From NCBI GenBank assembly GCA_947448305.1, contig CANFME010000002.1:1-64000 (forward strand): a stretch of 64,000 nt of DNA, in the 5' to 3' direction. This stretch comes from Burkholderiaceae bacterium. GTDB lineage: Bacteria > Pseudomonadota > Gammaproteobacteria > Burkholderiales > Burkholderiaceae. A program made the position numbers and the translations under genes. Below are positions 1-8,167 of the stretch, one piece after another. The notes below the pieces were generated by a model. It saw only the letters and a list, made by a program, of their open reading frames with translations. It was not told the DNA's origin and ran no database searches. Every line of letters begins with the position of its first letter. Positions within the stretch are counted from its first letter, which is position 1.

Positions 1-57
1 AAGTGCGGAACGACGCTCTTGATCAATTTTGATCAACTCTTCAATTGTCTTGCTCAT
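1..57 (-). CDS. Partial unknown protein, first 19 codons only
   Basis: A reverse-strand reading frame starts with ATG at 57 and runs off the window edge after 19 codons (begins MSKTIEELIKIDQERR). A GAGAGG ribosome-binding motif lies about 8 bases upstream of the ATG. It lies 82 bases downstream of, and in the same direction as, the alpha/beta hydrolase gene, so the two may be co-transcribed. The visible residues are a charged helix and are not enough to name a family. SnoaL-like proteins can start this way, but that is only a guess. Confidence 0.55.
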   Translation of the reverse strand, partial: MSKTIEELIKIDQERRSAL

Positions 58-139
58 CACACATGCCTCTCTATTTTTTGGTCTGTACTACTTTGTGTGT
101 TTGCTACTATTGTCGATTTTTGTTACTTCAATTTACAGC

Positions 140-1369
140 TTAAAAATAGGCTTGCCCCCTACCAACAGTTGGCTCCCATTCGTTATCACACCAAGGCCCA
201 TCACCCTGTTCTTTGATGTAAGCAATCTTACCTTCCTCAGTTGGCTTATTCGTACCATTAAAGAAACCTTGGAGCCAATCAAAGACGTAATCATGGCAAT
301 CCATACCGCCCAAGTTCGAAATACTCCATAGTGGGTGATATTGGTTTTCAAAAACCCACATTTCTTTTGGCACTTTTAAATCTTCAAAGGCTTCAACAGC
401 TTCTTCTAATGGGCACAATGGGTCAAATTCACCCGTGACTAACAAAGTTGGGCATTTAATTTTGTCCAAATGTCCACGTACTGTCATGCCCTTTGCGACC
501 TCTTCATCAAAGCGCTCTTCATCCTCATAGCCAGCCATATACATGAACATTTGTTTGAAGCGTGGTGAGGAGACTGTGAAAATGGTATTGTTCGGATTAA
601 AGCAAGCTACAGAAGAAACCACTACCGCTGCACGGTGGTCATAACTCGACAAGCGAAGTGACCAGTAACTTCCCATACTGATACCGTAAATCGCAATCTT
701 ATCGCCATCAATTTCAGGACGCGTTTTGAGATATGTAATAACAGCCGCACCAGCGCGTTCGTAGTTATCACCGACCGCACGGATTTTTTGAATATTAGAA
801 TTACCTTGGCCAGGACCGTCCATCGCCAGAACATGAAACCCTCTTTCAATCCCGATGTTATGGTAAGCCTTTGGAAATACCTCTTTAGTTTGATCCATTC
901 CTGGGACATAAATAACTACTGGTGCTTTACGGCGATCCGGTAATAAATGCAGTAAGCAGGAAATAGTTTTACCGTCGTCAAACTCTACTTCTACGCGTTC
1001 AATTGGATAAGGAGCTGACTTGGTCCGCAGATCAACCATCTCAGTTAACTTGCCATACAAATATTCCTTGACAGGATGATCATCAAAATAGATTGGGTGT
1101 TGCGCCATACGATACGCTTCGACGGCATGATCGAAGTGATAAGTTGCTGAGGAGTGAGCACCACGTTCTTGAGCAAGTTTAGCCAGGCGTTCATGACGTT
1201 CACCCGCTTCACGCCAAATTTTTGGGTACATCCGGTAGTTACGAGCGCGCTTACCCGTTGGTACTTCAGCATCATCTCTTTCGAAATTTTGTACGCGACC
1301 ACGCATATTGAGGGCGAGATCCAGCATCCATTGCTGATTATCTCGCTCGGTTCTGAGCTTTTTAATCAT
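140..1369 (-). CDS. Alpha/beta hydrolase (FrsA/DUF1100-like)
   Basis: Predicted cytoplasmic alpha/beta-hydrolase of 409 residues. The first ~120 residues form a helical lid-like region. The core then shows an oxyanion strand (VVIYVPGMDQ, ~151-160), the nucleophile elbow GISMGS with Ser231, a probable acid Asp316 in GEFDPLCP, and His345 in NQYHPLW. This layout matches the FrsA/DUF1100 group, which includes 2,6-dihydroxypseudooxynicotine hydrolase and other C-C bond hydrolases or esterases. The substrate cannot be read from the sequence. It diverges from a Bug receptor gene 97 bases away and lies near other organic-acid genes, so a catabolic role is inferred. Confidence 0.8.
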   Translation of the reverse strand: MIKKLRTERDNQQWMLDLALNMRGRVQNFERDDAEVPTGKRARNYRMYPKIWREAGERHERLAKLAQERGAHSSATYHFDHAVEAYRMAQHPIYFDDHPVKEYLYGKLTEMVDLRTKSAPYPIERVEVEFDDGKTISCLLHLLPDRRKAPVVIYVPGMDQTKEVFPKAYHNIGIERGFHVLAMDGPGQGNSNIQKIRAVGDNYERAGAAVITYLKTRPEIDGDKIAIYGISMGSYWSLRLSSYDHRAAVVVSSVACFNPNNTIFTVSSPRFKQMFMYMAGYEDEERFDEEVAKGMTVRGHLDKIKCPTLLVTGEFDPLCPLEEAVEAFEDLKVPKEMWVFENQYHPLWSISNLGGMDCHDYVFDWLQGFFNGTNKPTEEGKIAYIKEQGDGPWCDNEWEPTVGRGQAYF

Positions 1370-1466
1370 TTTGTCCCCACAGTTTTATTAAAATCTTTTA
1401 TAGTTTGTACTACATTTTGAAATATTTATAAAAGACTTGTCAAGGTCTAATTTGGAGACGCCCGTT

Positions 1467-2489
1467 ATGAAACGCATTAAAACAGTATGGTTATCAAGTT
1501 TTTTTCTACGTCAATTTTTATTATTAAGCGCTGTAATCTTTAGTATTTTTGGTGGCTTAATTGCAAATAGCTGGGCGCAAGAATTCCCGAATCGGCCAAT
1601 TAAATTTGTAGTGCCTTTAGCGCCTGGGGGAGCAACGGACACTGTAACGAGAATTGTTGCCAAACAAGTTTCACAAATTTTGAATAATCCCGTGATTGTG
1701 GAAAACCGGATTGGCGCGGGTGGCTTAATTGCCATGGAGTCAATGACGAAAGTTGCGCCAGACGGATACACTTTATTTGTCGGAAATTTATCAACCAATG
1801 CCTTAAATCAGACTGTTTTTGAAAAGAAAATGAAGTTCAAACCCGAAGATGAGTTAACGGGTATCTCAATTTTGGCAACAATCCCGCATATCTTAGTAAG
1901 TTCAGCCAAATTCGAACCAAAAACCTTTGCTGAAACTATCACTTTTATTAAAAACAATCCACAAAAAGTAAACCATGCCTCCCCAGGGGTTGGTTCTTAC
2001 TCGATGATTGATATGGTCTCCCTAGAAAAAGCGGCCGGCTTAAATATGACGCACGTCCCTTATAACGGTGGCGTTGGACAATTTTTAATTCCAATGATTA
2101 GTAATGACGTACAAATTGCATTTATTAACGCTTCATCTGTCATCGAAATGATTAGGGCTGGCAACTTACGGGCTTTGGCGGTTACTACTGATAAGCGCTT
2201 AGCAGAATTACCCAATACACCAACGATGAGCGAAGTCGGTTATCCAGGTATCGGTACGAATGCTTGGCAAGGCTTGTTTGCCCCGAAAAAAACGCCACCT
2301 GCTGTAGTTGCTAAAATACACGCTGCCGTTGTAGAAGCTTTAAAATCAGAGGAAGTAAAAGATGCATTTAAGAAGCAATTAATTATTCCGGTGAGTAGTA
2401 ATTCCCCTGAAGAATTTAATCTCTTTTTAAAGTCAGAAGTAGCACGCTGGGCCAATATCGTCAAATCCATTCAATTACAAGTAGATTAG
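1467..2489 (+). CDS. Bug-family TTT substrate-binding protein (1)
   Basis: Periplasmic solute receptor of the tripartite tricarboxylate transporter (TctC/Bug) family, 340 residues. A basic N-terminus and hydrophobic stretch end in SWAQ, a typical signal-peptidase site. The Bug signature follows: FPNRPIKFVVP, then APGGATDTVTR, then VENRIGAGG and PDGYTL. I chose the ATG at 1467 because GGAG lies about 9 bases upstream and the signal peptide then has normal length; a TTG at 1437 would add ten poor residues. Nine bases downstream comes a SnoaL-like gene and then another Bug gene, so the three are probably one transcript. The ligand is unknown; Bug proteins usually bind carboxylates. Confidence 0.9.
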   Translation: MKRIKTVWLSSFFLRQFLLLSAVIFSIFGGLIANSWAQEFPNRPIKFVVPLAPGGATDTVTRIVAKQVSQILNNPVIVENRIGAGGLIAMESMTKVAPDGYTLFVGNLSTNALNQTVFEKKMKFKPEDELTGISILATIPHILVSSAKFEPKTFAETITFIKNNPQKVNHASPGVGSYSMIDMVSLEKAAGLNMTHVPYNGGVGQFLIPMISNDVQIAFINASSVIEMIRAGNLRALAVTTDKRLAELPNTPTMSEVGYPGIGTNAWQGLFAPKKTPPAVVAKIHAAVVEALKSEEVKDAFKKQLIIPVSSNSPEEFNLFLKSEVARWANIVKSIQLQVD

Positions 2490-2497
2490 GGAATTTC

Positions 2498-3124
2498 ATG
2501 AGTACAAGTAACAACGCTGCAAACGATTTAGATCAATTATTAGATAAATTACGTATCCGCGAAGTGGTCGAAAACTGGGTCGTGTTTCGTGACTCAGGTA
2601 AATGGGAAGAGTTCAAATCCGTTTGGCATAGCGACGGTGTAATGATGGCTACTTGGTTCCAAGGTCCGTTTGAAGAGTTTATTAAAGTTTCGATTGAAGG
2701 TTGGAATAAAGGCGTTAGTATTTTGCATTTCTTGGGTGGCAATTCCGTTGAACTCTCTGCATCAGGAACACGGGCTATATCGCAAACAAAAATGACGATT
2801 ACCCAACGTGGTCTTGTTGATGGCTTTGAATGTGACGTTGTTTGTACAGGAAGATTTTATGACTTCATGGAAAAACGTGAAGGCCGTTGGGGCGTGGTAC
2901 TACGCCAACCCATTTATGAAAAAGATCGTATTAACCCACTAGATCCGAGTGCCAACTTTAAACTCGACCAAGCATTACTCCAAAGCTTTCCAGAAGGCTA
3001 TCGTCACTTGGCTTATATTCAAACCAAACTTGGTTTTAAAGTAAAAGAAGATATGCCCCAATTAAAGGGTGCTGCTGTTGAAGGACTCTATCAACGTGGA
3101 CGTGACTGGTTAAACCATGCTTAA
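2498..3124 (+). CDS. SnoaL-like (NTF2-fold) protein
   Basis: A 208-residue cytoplasmic protein. The N-terminal ~140 residues resemble the SnoaL_4/NTF2-like fold: helix LRIREVVENWVVFRDSGKWEEFKSVW, then a beta-rich half with a hydrophobic pocket. Members include ring-hydroxylating dioxygenase beta-like and steroid isomerase-like proteins, but many have no known reaction. A ~60-residue C-terminal extension is atypical. The gene sits between two Bug receptor genes, 9 bases after the first and overlapping the next by 8 bases, which points to a small operon for processing an imported compound. The reaction is unknown. Confidence 0.75.
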   Translation: MSTSNNAANDLDQLLDKLRIREVVENWVVFRDSGKWEEFKSVWHSDGVMMATWFQGPFEEFIKVSIEGWNKGVSILHFLGGNSVELSASGTRAISQTKMTITQRGLVDGFECDVVCTGRFYDFMEKREGRWGVVLRQPIYEKDRINPLDPSANFKLDQALLQSFPEGYRHLAYIQTKLGFKVKEDMPQLKGAAVEGLYQRGRDWLNHA

Positions 3125-4100
3125 GCCAAAAGTAAATCTTGTTTTAACGGCATTGTTGACAACTTTAGGGCTTTTTATAGCTCCAATGACCTCTGCACAA
3201 AACGTTTCTGACAAACCACTTCGTATCATCGTTCCTCAGCCTCCAGGTGGTGGTTTTGATTTTGTTGGTCGCGTTCTAGCCGATAAGATGGCCCCTCTCA
3301 TTGGTCAATCCATTATGGTGGAGAACAAGACTGGTGCAGGGACTGTGGTTGGCACTGATTATGTAGCAAAACTGCCTGCAGACGGATCAACTGCTTTAGT
3401 AGGCTCGATTTCTAATATCGTCATGAACCCATGGCTTTATAAAAATCTACCTTACGATCCGATTAAGGATTTTGAGCCAGTCGGATTTGCCATTAGCTAT
3501 AGCTATACCCTTATTGGTCGTAAGGGTCTGCCGTTTAATACGCTACAAGGCTTAATCCAATATGCTAAAGAGAATCCAGGTAAGCTCACTTACGCGTCTG
3601 GTGGTAACGGCACAGGACAACACGTCTTACCTGCGGCACTGTGGAATAAGGCAGGTGTAGATTTAGTACACGTTCCTTACCGAGGTGCTCAACCTGCCTA
3701 TACTGATTTATTAGGCGGTCGAGTTGACTTGTTTTTTGACTTAGCACCAACGGCAAGACCGCATATTGAAGCGGGTAGCGTAGTAACGTTAGCAACTTCA
3801 GGGGCTAAACGTAATCCTAATCTACCCAACGTGCCAACCATTATTGAAACAGGGGTTGCTAACGTTGAACTAGAATCTTGGTTCGGTTTGTTTTTGCCGG
3901 CTAAAACTTCACCTGCAGCGATCAATGCATGGCGCAGTGCCATGACGAAAGCCGCAAATCAAGCTGAGGTCAAAGAGCGTTTTGAAAAAGCAGGTGGACA
4001 CCCCATTTCACCTACTGCTGAAGAAGTCAAAGCCATCATTGCAAAAGACTATGTGCGCTGGAAAAACCTCATCGCTGATGCAAATGTAAAGGCTGACTAA
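3117..4100 (+). CDS. Bug-family TTT substrate-binding protein (2)
   Basis: Periplasmic TctC/Bug receptor, 327 residues, with a signal peptide ending in MTSAQ. Family hallmarks are PLRIIVPQPPGGGFDFVGR, VENKTGAGTVVG and HVPYRGAQPAYTDLLGG. The gene begins inside the last codons of the SnoaL-like gene (8-base overlap), which is typical of translational coupling. No TctA or TctB membrane genes accompany it. It probably delivers its carboxylate ligand to a shared permease encoded elsewhere. The presence of Phe-Asp rather than a second small residue after the GGG loop may reflect ligand specificity, but the ligand cannot be named. Confidence 0.9.
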   Translation: MLKPKVNLVLTALLTTLGLFIAPMTSAQNVSDKPLRIIVPQPPGGGFDFVGRVLADKMAPLIGQSIMVENKTGAGTVVGTDYVAKLPADGSTALVGSISNIVMNPWLYKNLPYDPIKDFEPVGFAISYSYTLIGRKGLPFNTLQGLIQYAKENPGKLTYASGGNGTGQHVLPAALWNKAGVDLVHVPYRGAQPAYTDLLGGRVDLFFDLAPTARPHIEAGSVVTLATSGAKRNPNLPNVPTIIETGVANVELESWFGLFLPAKTSPAAINAWRSAMTKAANQAEVKERFEKAGGHPISPTAEEVKAIIAKDYVRWKNLIADANVKAD

Positions 4101-4150
4101 GGTAACTAAAGTACCTAAGGTAGATCAATTTTTTCATCTAAGTAGTCAAT

Positions 4151-4192
4151 AGAAGCAGATAAGATATAAGATTTTCTCTGCTTTTATTTTTT
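4151..4192 (+). terminator. Probable Rho-independent terminator after Bug gene 2
   Basis: The arms AGAAGCAGA (4151-4159) and TCTGCTTTT (4177-4185) pair over nine positions with one G-U pair. The right arm runs into a T-rich tract up to 4192. It lies 50 bases after the Bug gene stop and before the CoA-transferase promoter region. The 17-base loop is large, so efficiency is uncertain. Confidence 0.45.
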
Positions 4193-4284
4193 ATAGCTCA
4201 TTCCCCACATTTAGCTTACTAGTATTGAGGATTAGTTTGCCCTAGTTTTGTTAAAATCAACTTATCACTTATCAAGGCAAAATC

Positions 4285-5505
4285 ATGTCAAAACCATTAC
4301 TCCCGTACCACGATATTCGCGTTGTTGAATTCACCCATATGGTGATGGGTCCCACCTGCGGTATGGTGCTCGCAGACTTAGGTGCAGATGTGATTAAGGT
4401 TGAGCCTTTAGAGGGTGATAAAACTCGTGAACTATTAGGTTCTGGCGCAGGATTTTTTCCGATGTTTAACCGCAATAAAAAAAGTATTTCGGTAAATTTA
4501 AAAACCCCAGAAGGCAAGAAGGTCGTTGAAGACCTGATCGCCACAGCAGATGTCGTGATTGAAAACTTCAAAACGGGCACAATGAAAAAGCTGGGACTTG
4601 ATTACGAGACCTTATCCAAAAAACATCCACGCCTGATTTATGTCACGAATAAAGGATTTTTACCAGGACCTTACGATCATCGCACCGCACTTGATGAAGT
4701 CGTACAAATGATGGGCGGCCTAGCCTATATGACTGGCCCGAAAGGAATGCCATTGCGCGCTGGTACCTCTGTAAATGACATGATGGGTGGTATTTTTGGG
4801 GCAATTGGTGTGATGGCAGCACTTCGTAATCGGGATCGTACCGGTCTTGGTGAAGAGATTCAGACAGGTTTATTTGAAAACAATGTTTTCTTAGTTGGTC
4901 AACACATGTTGCAATATGCTGTGACCGGCAAAGCAGCAGACCCGATGCCAAATCGCATTTCTTCATGGGGAATTTACGATATTTTTGAGGTAAAAAATCA
5001 AGAACAGATTTTCTTAGGTGTCGTTACAGATACTCAATGGGAAATCTTTTGCCGCGTATTTGGTTTAACTGATCTTCAGGCGGATACAAGGTATGCCACT
5101 AATAATTTAAGAGTAACGAACCGAGAAACATTAATCCCTGAATTAAGAGCTAGATTTGTGGATATTGCAGCAGTGGACATTGCCAAAATCTTTGAAGATA
5201 ACGGCTTACCCTACGCACCAATAACTAAACCTCAAGAGCTATTTAATGACCCTCATCTCTTAGCAACAGGTGGTATCGCTAAGATTGAGATTCCGAATGG
5301 TGCAAACCCAGGATCTTTTACTCACACACCTTTATTACCATTAACCATTGGTGGTCAACGCTTAGGAATTCGATTAGACCCTCCTTACCAGGGAGCGCAT
5401 ACAAAAGAGATTTTGTCTGAACTGGGTTTATCACAAGCCACCATTGATGAATTGATTGCTAAAGGGATCATGGTGGCAAGCGGTGACACCCAAAGTAAAA
5501 AATAA
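4285..5505 (+). CDS. CaiB/BaiF class III CoA-transferase
   Basis: Cytoplasmic enzyme of 406 residues that moves CoA between carboxylic acids (formyl-CoA transferase, succinyl-CoA:acid transferase and alpha-methylacyl-CoA racemase relatives). It shows the family start VVEFTHMVMGPTCGMVLADLGADVIKVE, the FFPMFNRNKKSISVNLK segment, FKTGTMKKLGLDY, and the dimer region around VNDMMGGIFGAIGVMAAL that carries the expected catalytic Asp. Length is normal. It stands alone after a terminator-like hairpin, but with Bug and SnoaL-like genes upstream it probably activates an imported acid. Donor and acceptor are unknown. Confidence 0.88.
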   Translation: MSKPLLPYHDIRVVEFTHMVMGPTCGMVLADLGADVIKVEPLEGDKTRELLGSGAGFFPMFNRNKKSISVNLKTPEGKKVVEDLIATADVVIENFKTGTMKKLGLDYETLSKKHPRLIYVTNKGFLPGPYDHRTALDEVVQMMGGLAYMTGPKGMPLRAGTSVNDMMGGIFGAIGVMAALRNRDRTGLGEEIQTGLFENNVFLVGQHMLQYAVTGKAADPMPNRISSWGIYDIFEVKNQEQIFLGVVTDTQWEIFCRVFGLTDLQADTRYATNNLRVTNRETLIPELRARFVDIAAVDIAKIFEDNGLPYAPITKPQELFNDPHLLATGGIAKIEIPNGANPGSFTHTPLLPLTIGGQRLGIRLDPPYQGAHTKEILSELGLSQATIDELIAKGIMVASGDTQSKK

Positions 5506-5561
5506 CTATCTTTTCCAAACATTTTAAGGATTCAATCACCTACGAGGGCAAAATTTAATCC

Positions 5562-6503
5562 TTATAACGCCTTTAAATGATAATTAATTCGATTCATTAA
5601 ATCATTAAAACTAGGCTGGCCTTTGTAATAAAGGCTAGCCACTTTTTGATATTCTGACTCAAACAGTTTTCTATCTTCTAACTCAGTTAGAAGAAAAGCA
5701 GCATTTTCAGTAATATTTAAATTATCAGCTTTAGGAAATCGCTCTTTTTTTCTGGTTCTATAACTGTCAGTTTTAATAAACTCTAAGACTGGAGAGTAGC
5801 CTAAAAGGCAATACACATCATAATAATGTCTTAAGAAATTCTTAGGAAATCCCTTCCCTGCTTTGAATTGTCGATACTTTGTAGATATAGTTTGCAACTT
5901 TTCAACAAATGTATATTCAGGCAAATAACATAAAATATTTTTTGCTCGGTTGTCATTAATATCTTTTACATACTTAACCGCATGATCGTACGCCCAAGAA
6001 GAAATATCTAATGCCTGATTTGGTGCAGTATCATCAAAGCCTAACTCCAACAATAAGCCATCTTTTAAACCATTCAACGATTGTGTTGTAGATTGGTAAT
6101 TTAAGCGAATCCCTCCGCTACGCATTTTTTCTTTATCATCAAAAGAATGATCACGACCTACATCTCGTAAGCCAGAAATTTTTAAATTTCTAGCTATCCA
6201 CTCATAGTAATCAGAACGTGATTGTATGTGTACTTTTTTATTTTGATTTTTCCCAGTCTTTACGTCTAGGCATTTTGGAGGATCAATTCGGATATCGATG
6301 TCTTCCGAAAATCGATGGATTAGACCAAAACCTTTAGATAGAGAAGTGCCGCCTTTTAATTCAAAGGTAAAGCCCTGCTCCTGCAATCCCCACAAGCAAT
6401 GCATGATCCAATAATCTTTTTCAACCAAAGTAGGACTAATCGCCATATCGTCAGATACAGCAGCAATCAAATCTTTAAAGTTTTTATGATGATGCAACAG
6501 CAA
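5562..6503 (-). CDS. abiEii: AbiEii-type nucleotidyltransferase toxin
   Basis: Toxin of a type IV abortive-infection pair, 313 residues, DUF1814 nucleotidyltransferase family. Diagnostic motifs are VEKDYW (27-32), the nucleotide-binding GGTSLSKGF (51-59) and the metal-binding RFSEDIDI (64-71). Related AbiEii and MenT enzymes inhibit growth by nucleotide transfer, in MenT3 onto tRNA acceptor ends. No in-frame ATG fits: the frame opens after a TGA only two codons before TTG at 6503, so a TTG start is likely, with GAG about 8 bases upstream. It follows the antitoxin gene by 13 bases, a normal coupled order. It is low in GC and placed between metabolic genes, consistent with horizontal acquisition. 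Confidence 0.9.
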   Translation of the reverse strand: MLLHHHKNFKDLIAAVSDDMAISPTLVEKDYWIMHCLWGLQEQGFTFELKGGTSLSKGFGLIHRFSEDIDIRIDPPKCLDVKTGKNQNKKVHIQSRSDYYEWIARNLKISGLRDVGRDHSFDDKEKMRSGGIRLNYQSTTQSLNGLKDGLLLELGFDDTAPNQALDISSWAYDHAVKYVKDINDNRAKNILCYLPEYTFVEKLQTISTKYRQFKAGKGFPKNFLRHYYDVYCLLGYSPVLEFIKTDSYRTRKKERFPKADNLNITENAAFLLTELEDRKLFESEYQKVASLYYKGQPSFNDLMNRINYHLKAL

Positions 6504-6516
6504 TATTCATTCTCAT

Positions 6517-7146
6517 TCAAGAATATCTTATCCAAGATAAAAGCATTTTTTTCGTTTTTCCTAAACCATAAAGTAGGACATATTTATCTAGCTTTGCAGA
6601 ATCAAAATTGGATAACATCTTTTCTACATTTACCAAAACATCATCCTTATTCTCTGGAAGAGAATCAAGATTGTTTAATAGGTCAATCAATAAGAACTCT
6701 TTATCTAGCTTTTTAGGAAATCTAGGTTTCATTTTAAAGTCAAAATTTCTATTACCTAATTGAAAGACACCATGGCGCTTATGGTTATAAACCCAAGTCT
6801 TGTTCTGTAGTTGCGTTGTTCCGATACCTAATGAGTTATAACTGTTAGGCGAAAAAATCAAGAAATCATCTTCTTTTAAAAAAGCTCGAACTAATTCATC
6901 TTCTTTTGGGGGTAATCTGCCAAATGTTGATGATTTTGGTGCGTAATAAAGTCCTTGTGATAACTTTTCTAAATCACCAGCATCTACCAATTGCTTTAAA
7001 TGACGGTCCACTGCATTAGAACTACTTAACAAATCCTCTCTTCTATAGACTTTGCCTTTCTTTAAATGCGAACGAAGTACTCCCAATGCAGTATCGGGCA
7101 ATTCATAAACTATTTTTGAGGAAGGCTTGATGAAGATTTTTTGCAT
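6517..7146 (-). CDS. abiEi: AbiEi-like antitoxin (DUF6088, winged-helix)
   Basis: Antitoxin and autorepressor partner of the adjacent AbiEii toxin, 209 residues. The N-terminal ~75 residues form a winged helix (LGVLRSHLKKGKVYRREDLL, then NAVDRHLKQLVDAGDLEKLSQGLYY), the DNA-binding part in this family. The C-terminal part is the AbiEi/DUF6088 domain. In type IV systems the antitoxin does not bind the toxin directly but counteracts it and represses the operon by binding inverted repeats in the promoter; a long hairpin sequence of that kind lies 44 bases upstream. The ATG lacks a clear ribosome-binding site. The assignment is firm because of the partner. Confidence 0.85.
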   Translation of the reverse strand: MQKIFIKPSSKIVYELPDTALGVLRSHLKKGKVYRREDLLSSSNAVDRHLKQLVDAGDLEKLSQGLYYAPKSSTFGRLPPKEDELVRAFLKEDDFLIFSPNSYNSLGIGTTQLQNKTWVYNHKRHGVFQLGNRNFDFKMKPRFPKKLDKEFLLIDLLNNLDSLPENKDDVLVNVEKMLSNFDSAKLDKYVLLYGLGKTKKMLLSWIRYS

Positions 7147-7169
7147 GATTATTTATTTAAATTTCATGC

Positions 7170-7197
7170 ATATTAACACGAATAACTTACATAAGAA
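7170..7197 (-). promoter_or_regulatory. Candidate promoter for abiEi-abiEii
   Basis: On the reverse strand TTCTTA (7192-7197) and TAATAT (7170-7175) are spaced by 16 bases, 24 bases before the abiEi ATG. The -35-like hexamer lies inside the left arm of the inverted repeat at 7190-7223, so a protein bound there would block the promoter. Inferred from sequence only. Confidence 0.4.
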
Positions 7198-7223
7198 GTT
7201 TAATTAGCATTAAGCTTCTTATG
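7190..7223. promoter_or_regulatory. Inverted repeat, probable AbiEi operator
   Basis: Arms CATAAGAAGTTTAAT (7190-7204) and ATTAAGCTTCTTATG (7209-7223) are complementary at 14 of 15 positions around a 4-base centre; the one exception is a T/G pair. AbiEi antitoxins are known to repress their own operon through promoter inverted repeats. The repeat also lies 45 bases beyond the stop of the amidohydrolase gene and could act as a hairpin in that transcript, but no T tract follows it on the reverse strand, so the operator reading is preferred. Confidence 0.55.
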
Positions 7224-7267
7224 CCGTTAATCTTTCTATTTTGAATACTTAGACGAAAAAAATAGTT

Positions 7268-8164
7268 TCAAAAGTCATAAAGCATTGCTGGTGTATCCAC
7301 CAAAACTTGTTGTAGAAGTTCAGGCGTATTTAATACTTCACCAAGCAAGTTAAGTAAATGACCATCATTAGGTAATTTTTCTTGTTCAAAATAATTAATG
7401 TGCGGCCAATCAGTTCCCCAAACTAATTGCTTTGGGTTGGCATCAACGAGTGCTTGCATAAAGGGTAATGCATCCACAAAACCTTTTGAGGCTGTGCCAA
7501 TTCGGTCTGCCCCAGAAATCTTACAAAAAGCTTGACCGGTTTTCAGTAAGTCACACAAAAACAAAAAGCCAGGATCAGTAATCCCTCTGGTCGTTTCCAT
7601 GCGTCCCATATGATCTACGATCAAAGGCAATTGTAAGGCGGCTAATCGGGGCATCAGGCGTGGTAAATCTGGTGCATAAATCCAAATTTGCGCATGCCAG
7701 CCACGACTTCGCATGCGAGGTGCTAAAGCTTCTAAAGTTTCAAGGCCAATACCGTTTCGATACATCGCGTGACCACCAACTTGTAATAAGTTGACCCGTA
7801 CCCCTCTGACGCCTAAGGCGTGCATTTGATCTAATTCCGCGTCCGTAATATTAGGATCTGGCACCACTACGCCTCGCAGACGATCCGGGTAAGCTTTAAG
7901 AGCGTCTAAGGTAGAGCCATTATTTGTGCCGCAAACGCTAGCGGTGACAACTACGCCTCTAGTTAAGCCGAGGTGATCTAAGTGCGCCACAAATTGCTCA
8001 GGTAAAAACTCTGCTGCAGGGGTATAACTTCGATCATCTGCTAAAGGATATTTAGAGTATGGGCCAAACGTATGAACGTGACTATCGCAGGCAAGTTTCG
8101 GTATTTGTAAAGTTACAGGTTGATATTCAGATAGTGGGATGGCTGGTAAGCATACTTTAGTCAT
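7268..8164 (-). CDS. PDC-hydrolase-like amidohydrolase family protein
   Basis: A 298-residue TIM-barrel metal hydrolase of the amidohydrolase-2 group, closest in style to 2-pyrone-4,6-dicarboxylate lactonase (LigI) and related lactonases or decarboxylases. Visible features are ACDSHVHTFGP near the N-terminus (metal-binding HxH), LPLIVDHMGRM (His of the barrel) and LVWGTDWPHIN near the C-terminus (catalytic Asp). It is the last gene of the nine-gene reverse-strand cluster, only 3 bases after a Bug receptor gene. It probably opens a lactone or cleaves a ring-derived acid in the pathway. The true substrate is not known. Confidence 0.82.
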   Translation of the reverse strand: MTKVCLPAIPLSEYQPVTLQIPKLACDSHVHTFGPYSKYPLADDRSYTPAAEFLPEQFVAHLDHLGLTRGVVVTASVCGTNNGSTLDALKAYPDRLRGVVVPDPNITDAELDQMHALGVRGVRVNLLQVGGHAMYRNGIGLETLEALAPRMRSRGWHAQIWIYAPDLPRLMPRLAALQLPLIVDHMGRMETTRGITDPGFLFLCDLLKTGQAFCKISGADRIGTASKGFVDALPFMQALVDANPKQLVWGTDWPHINYFEQEKLPNDGHLLNLLGEVLNTPELLQQVLVDTPAMLYDF

Positions 8165-8167
8165 TTT

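Noticed and set aside
5525-5564. Stem TAAGGATT / AATCCTTA between the CoA-transferase and abiEii as a terminator
   Set aside because: The loop is 24 bases, the stem is AT-rich and no T tract follows; it is too weak to call.
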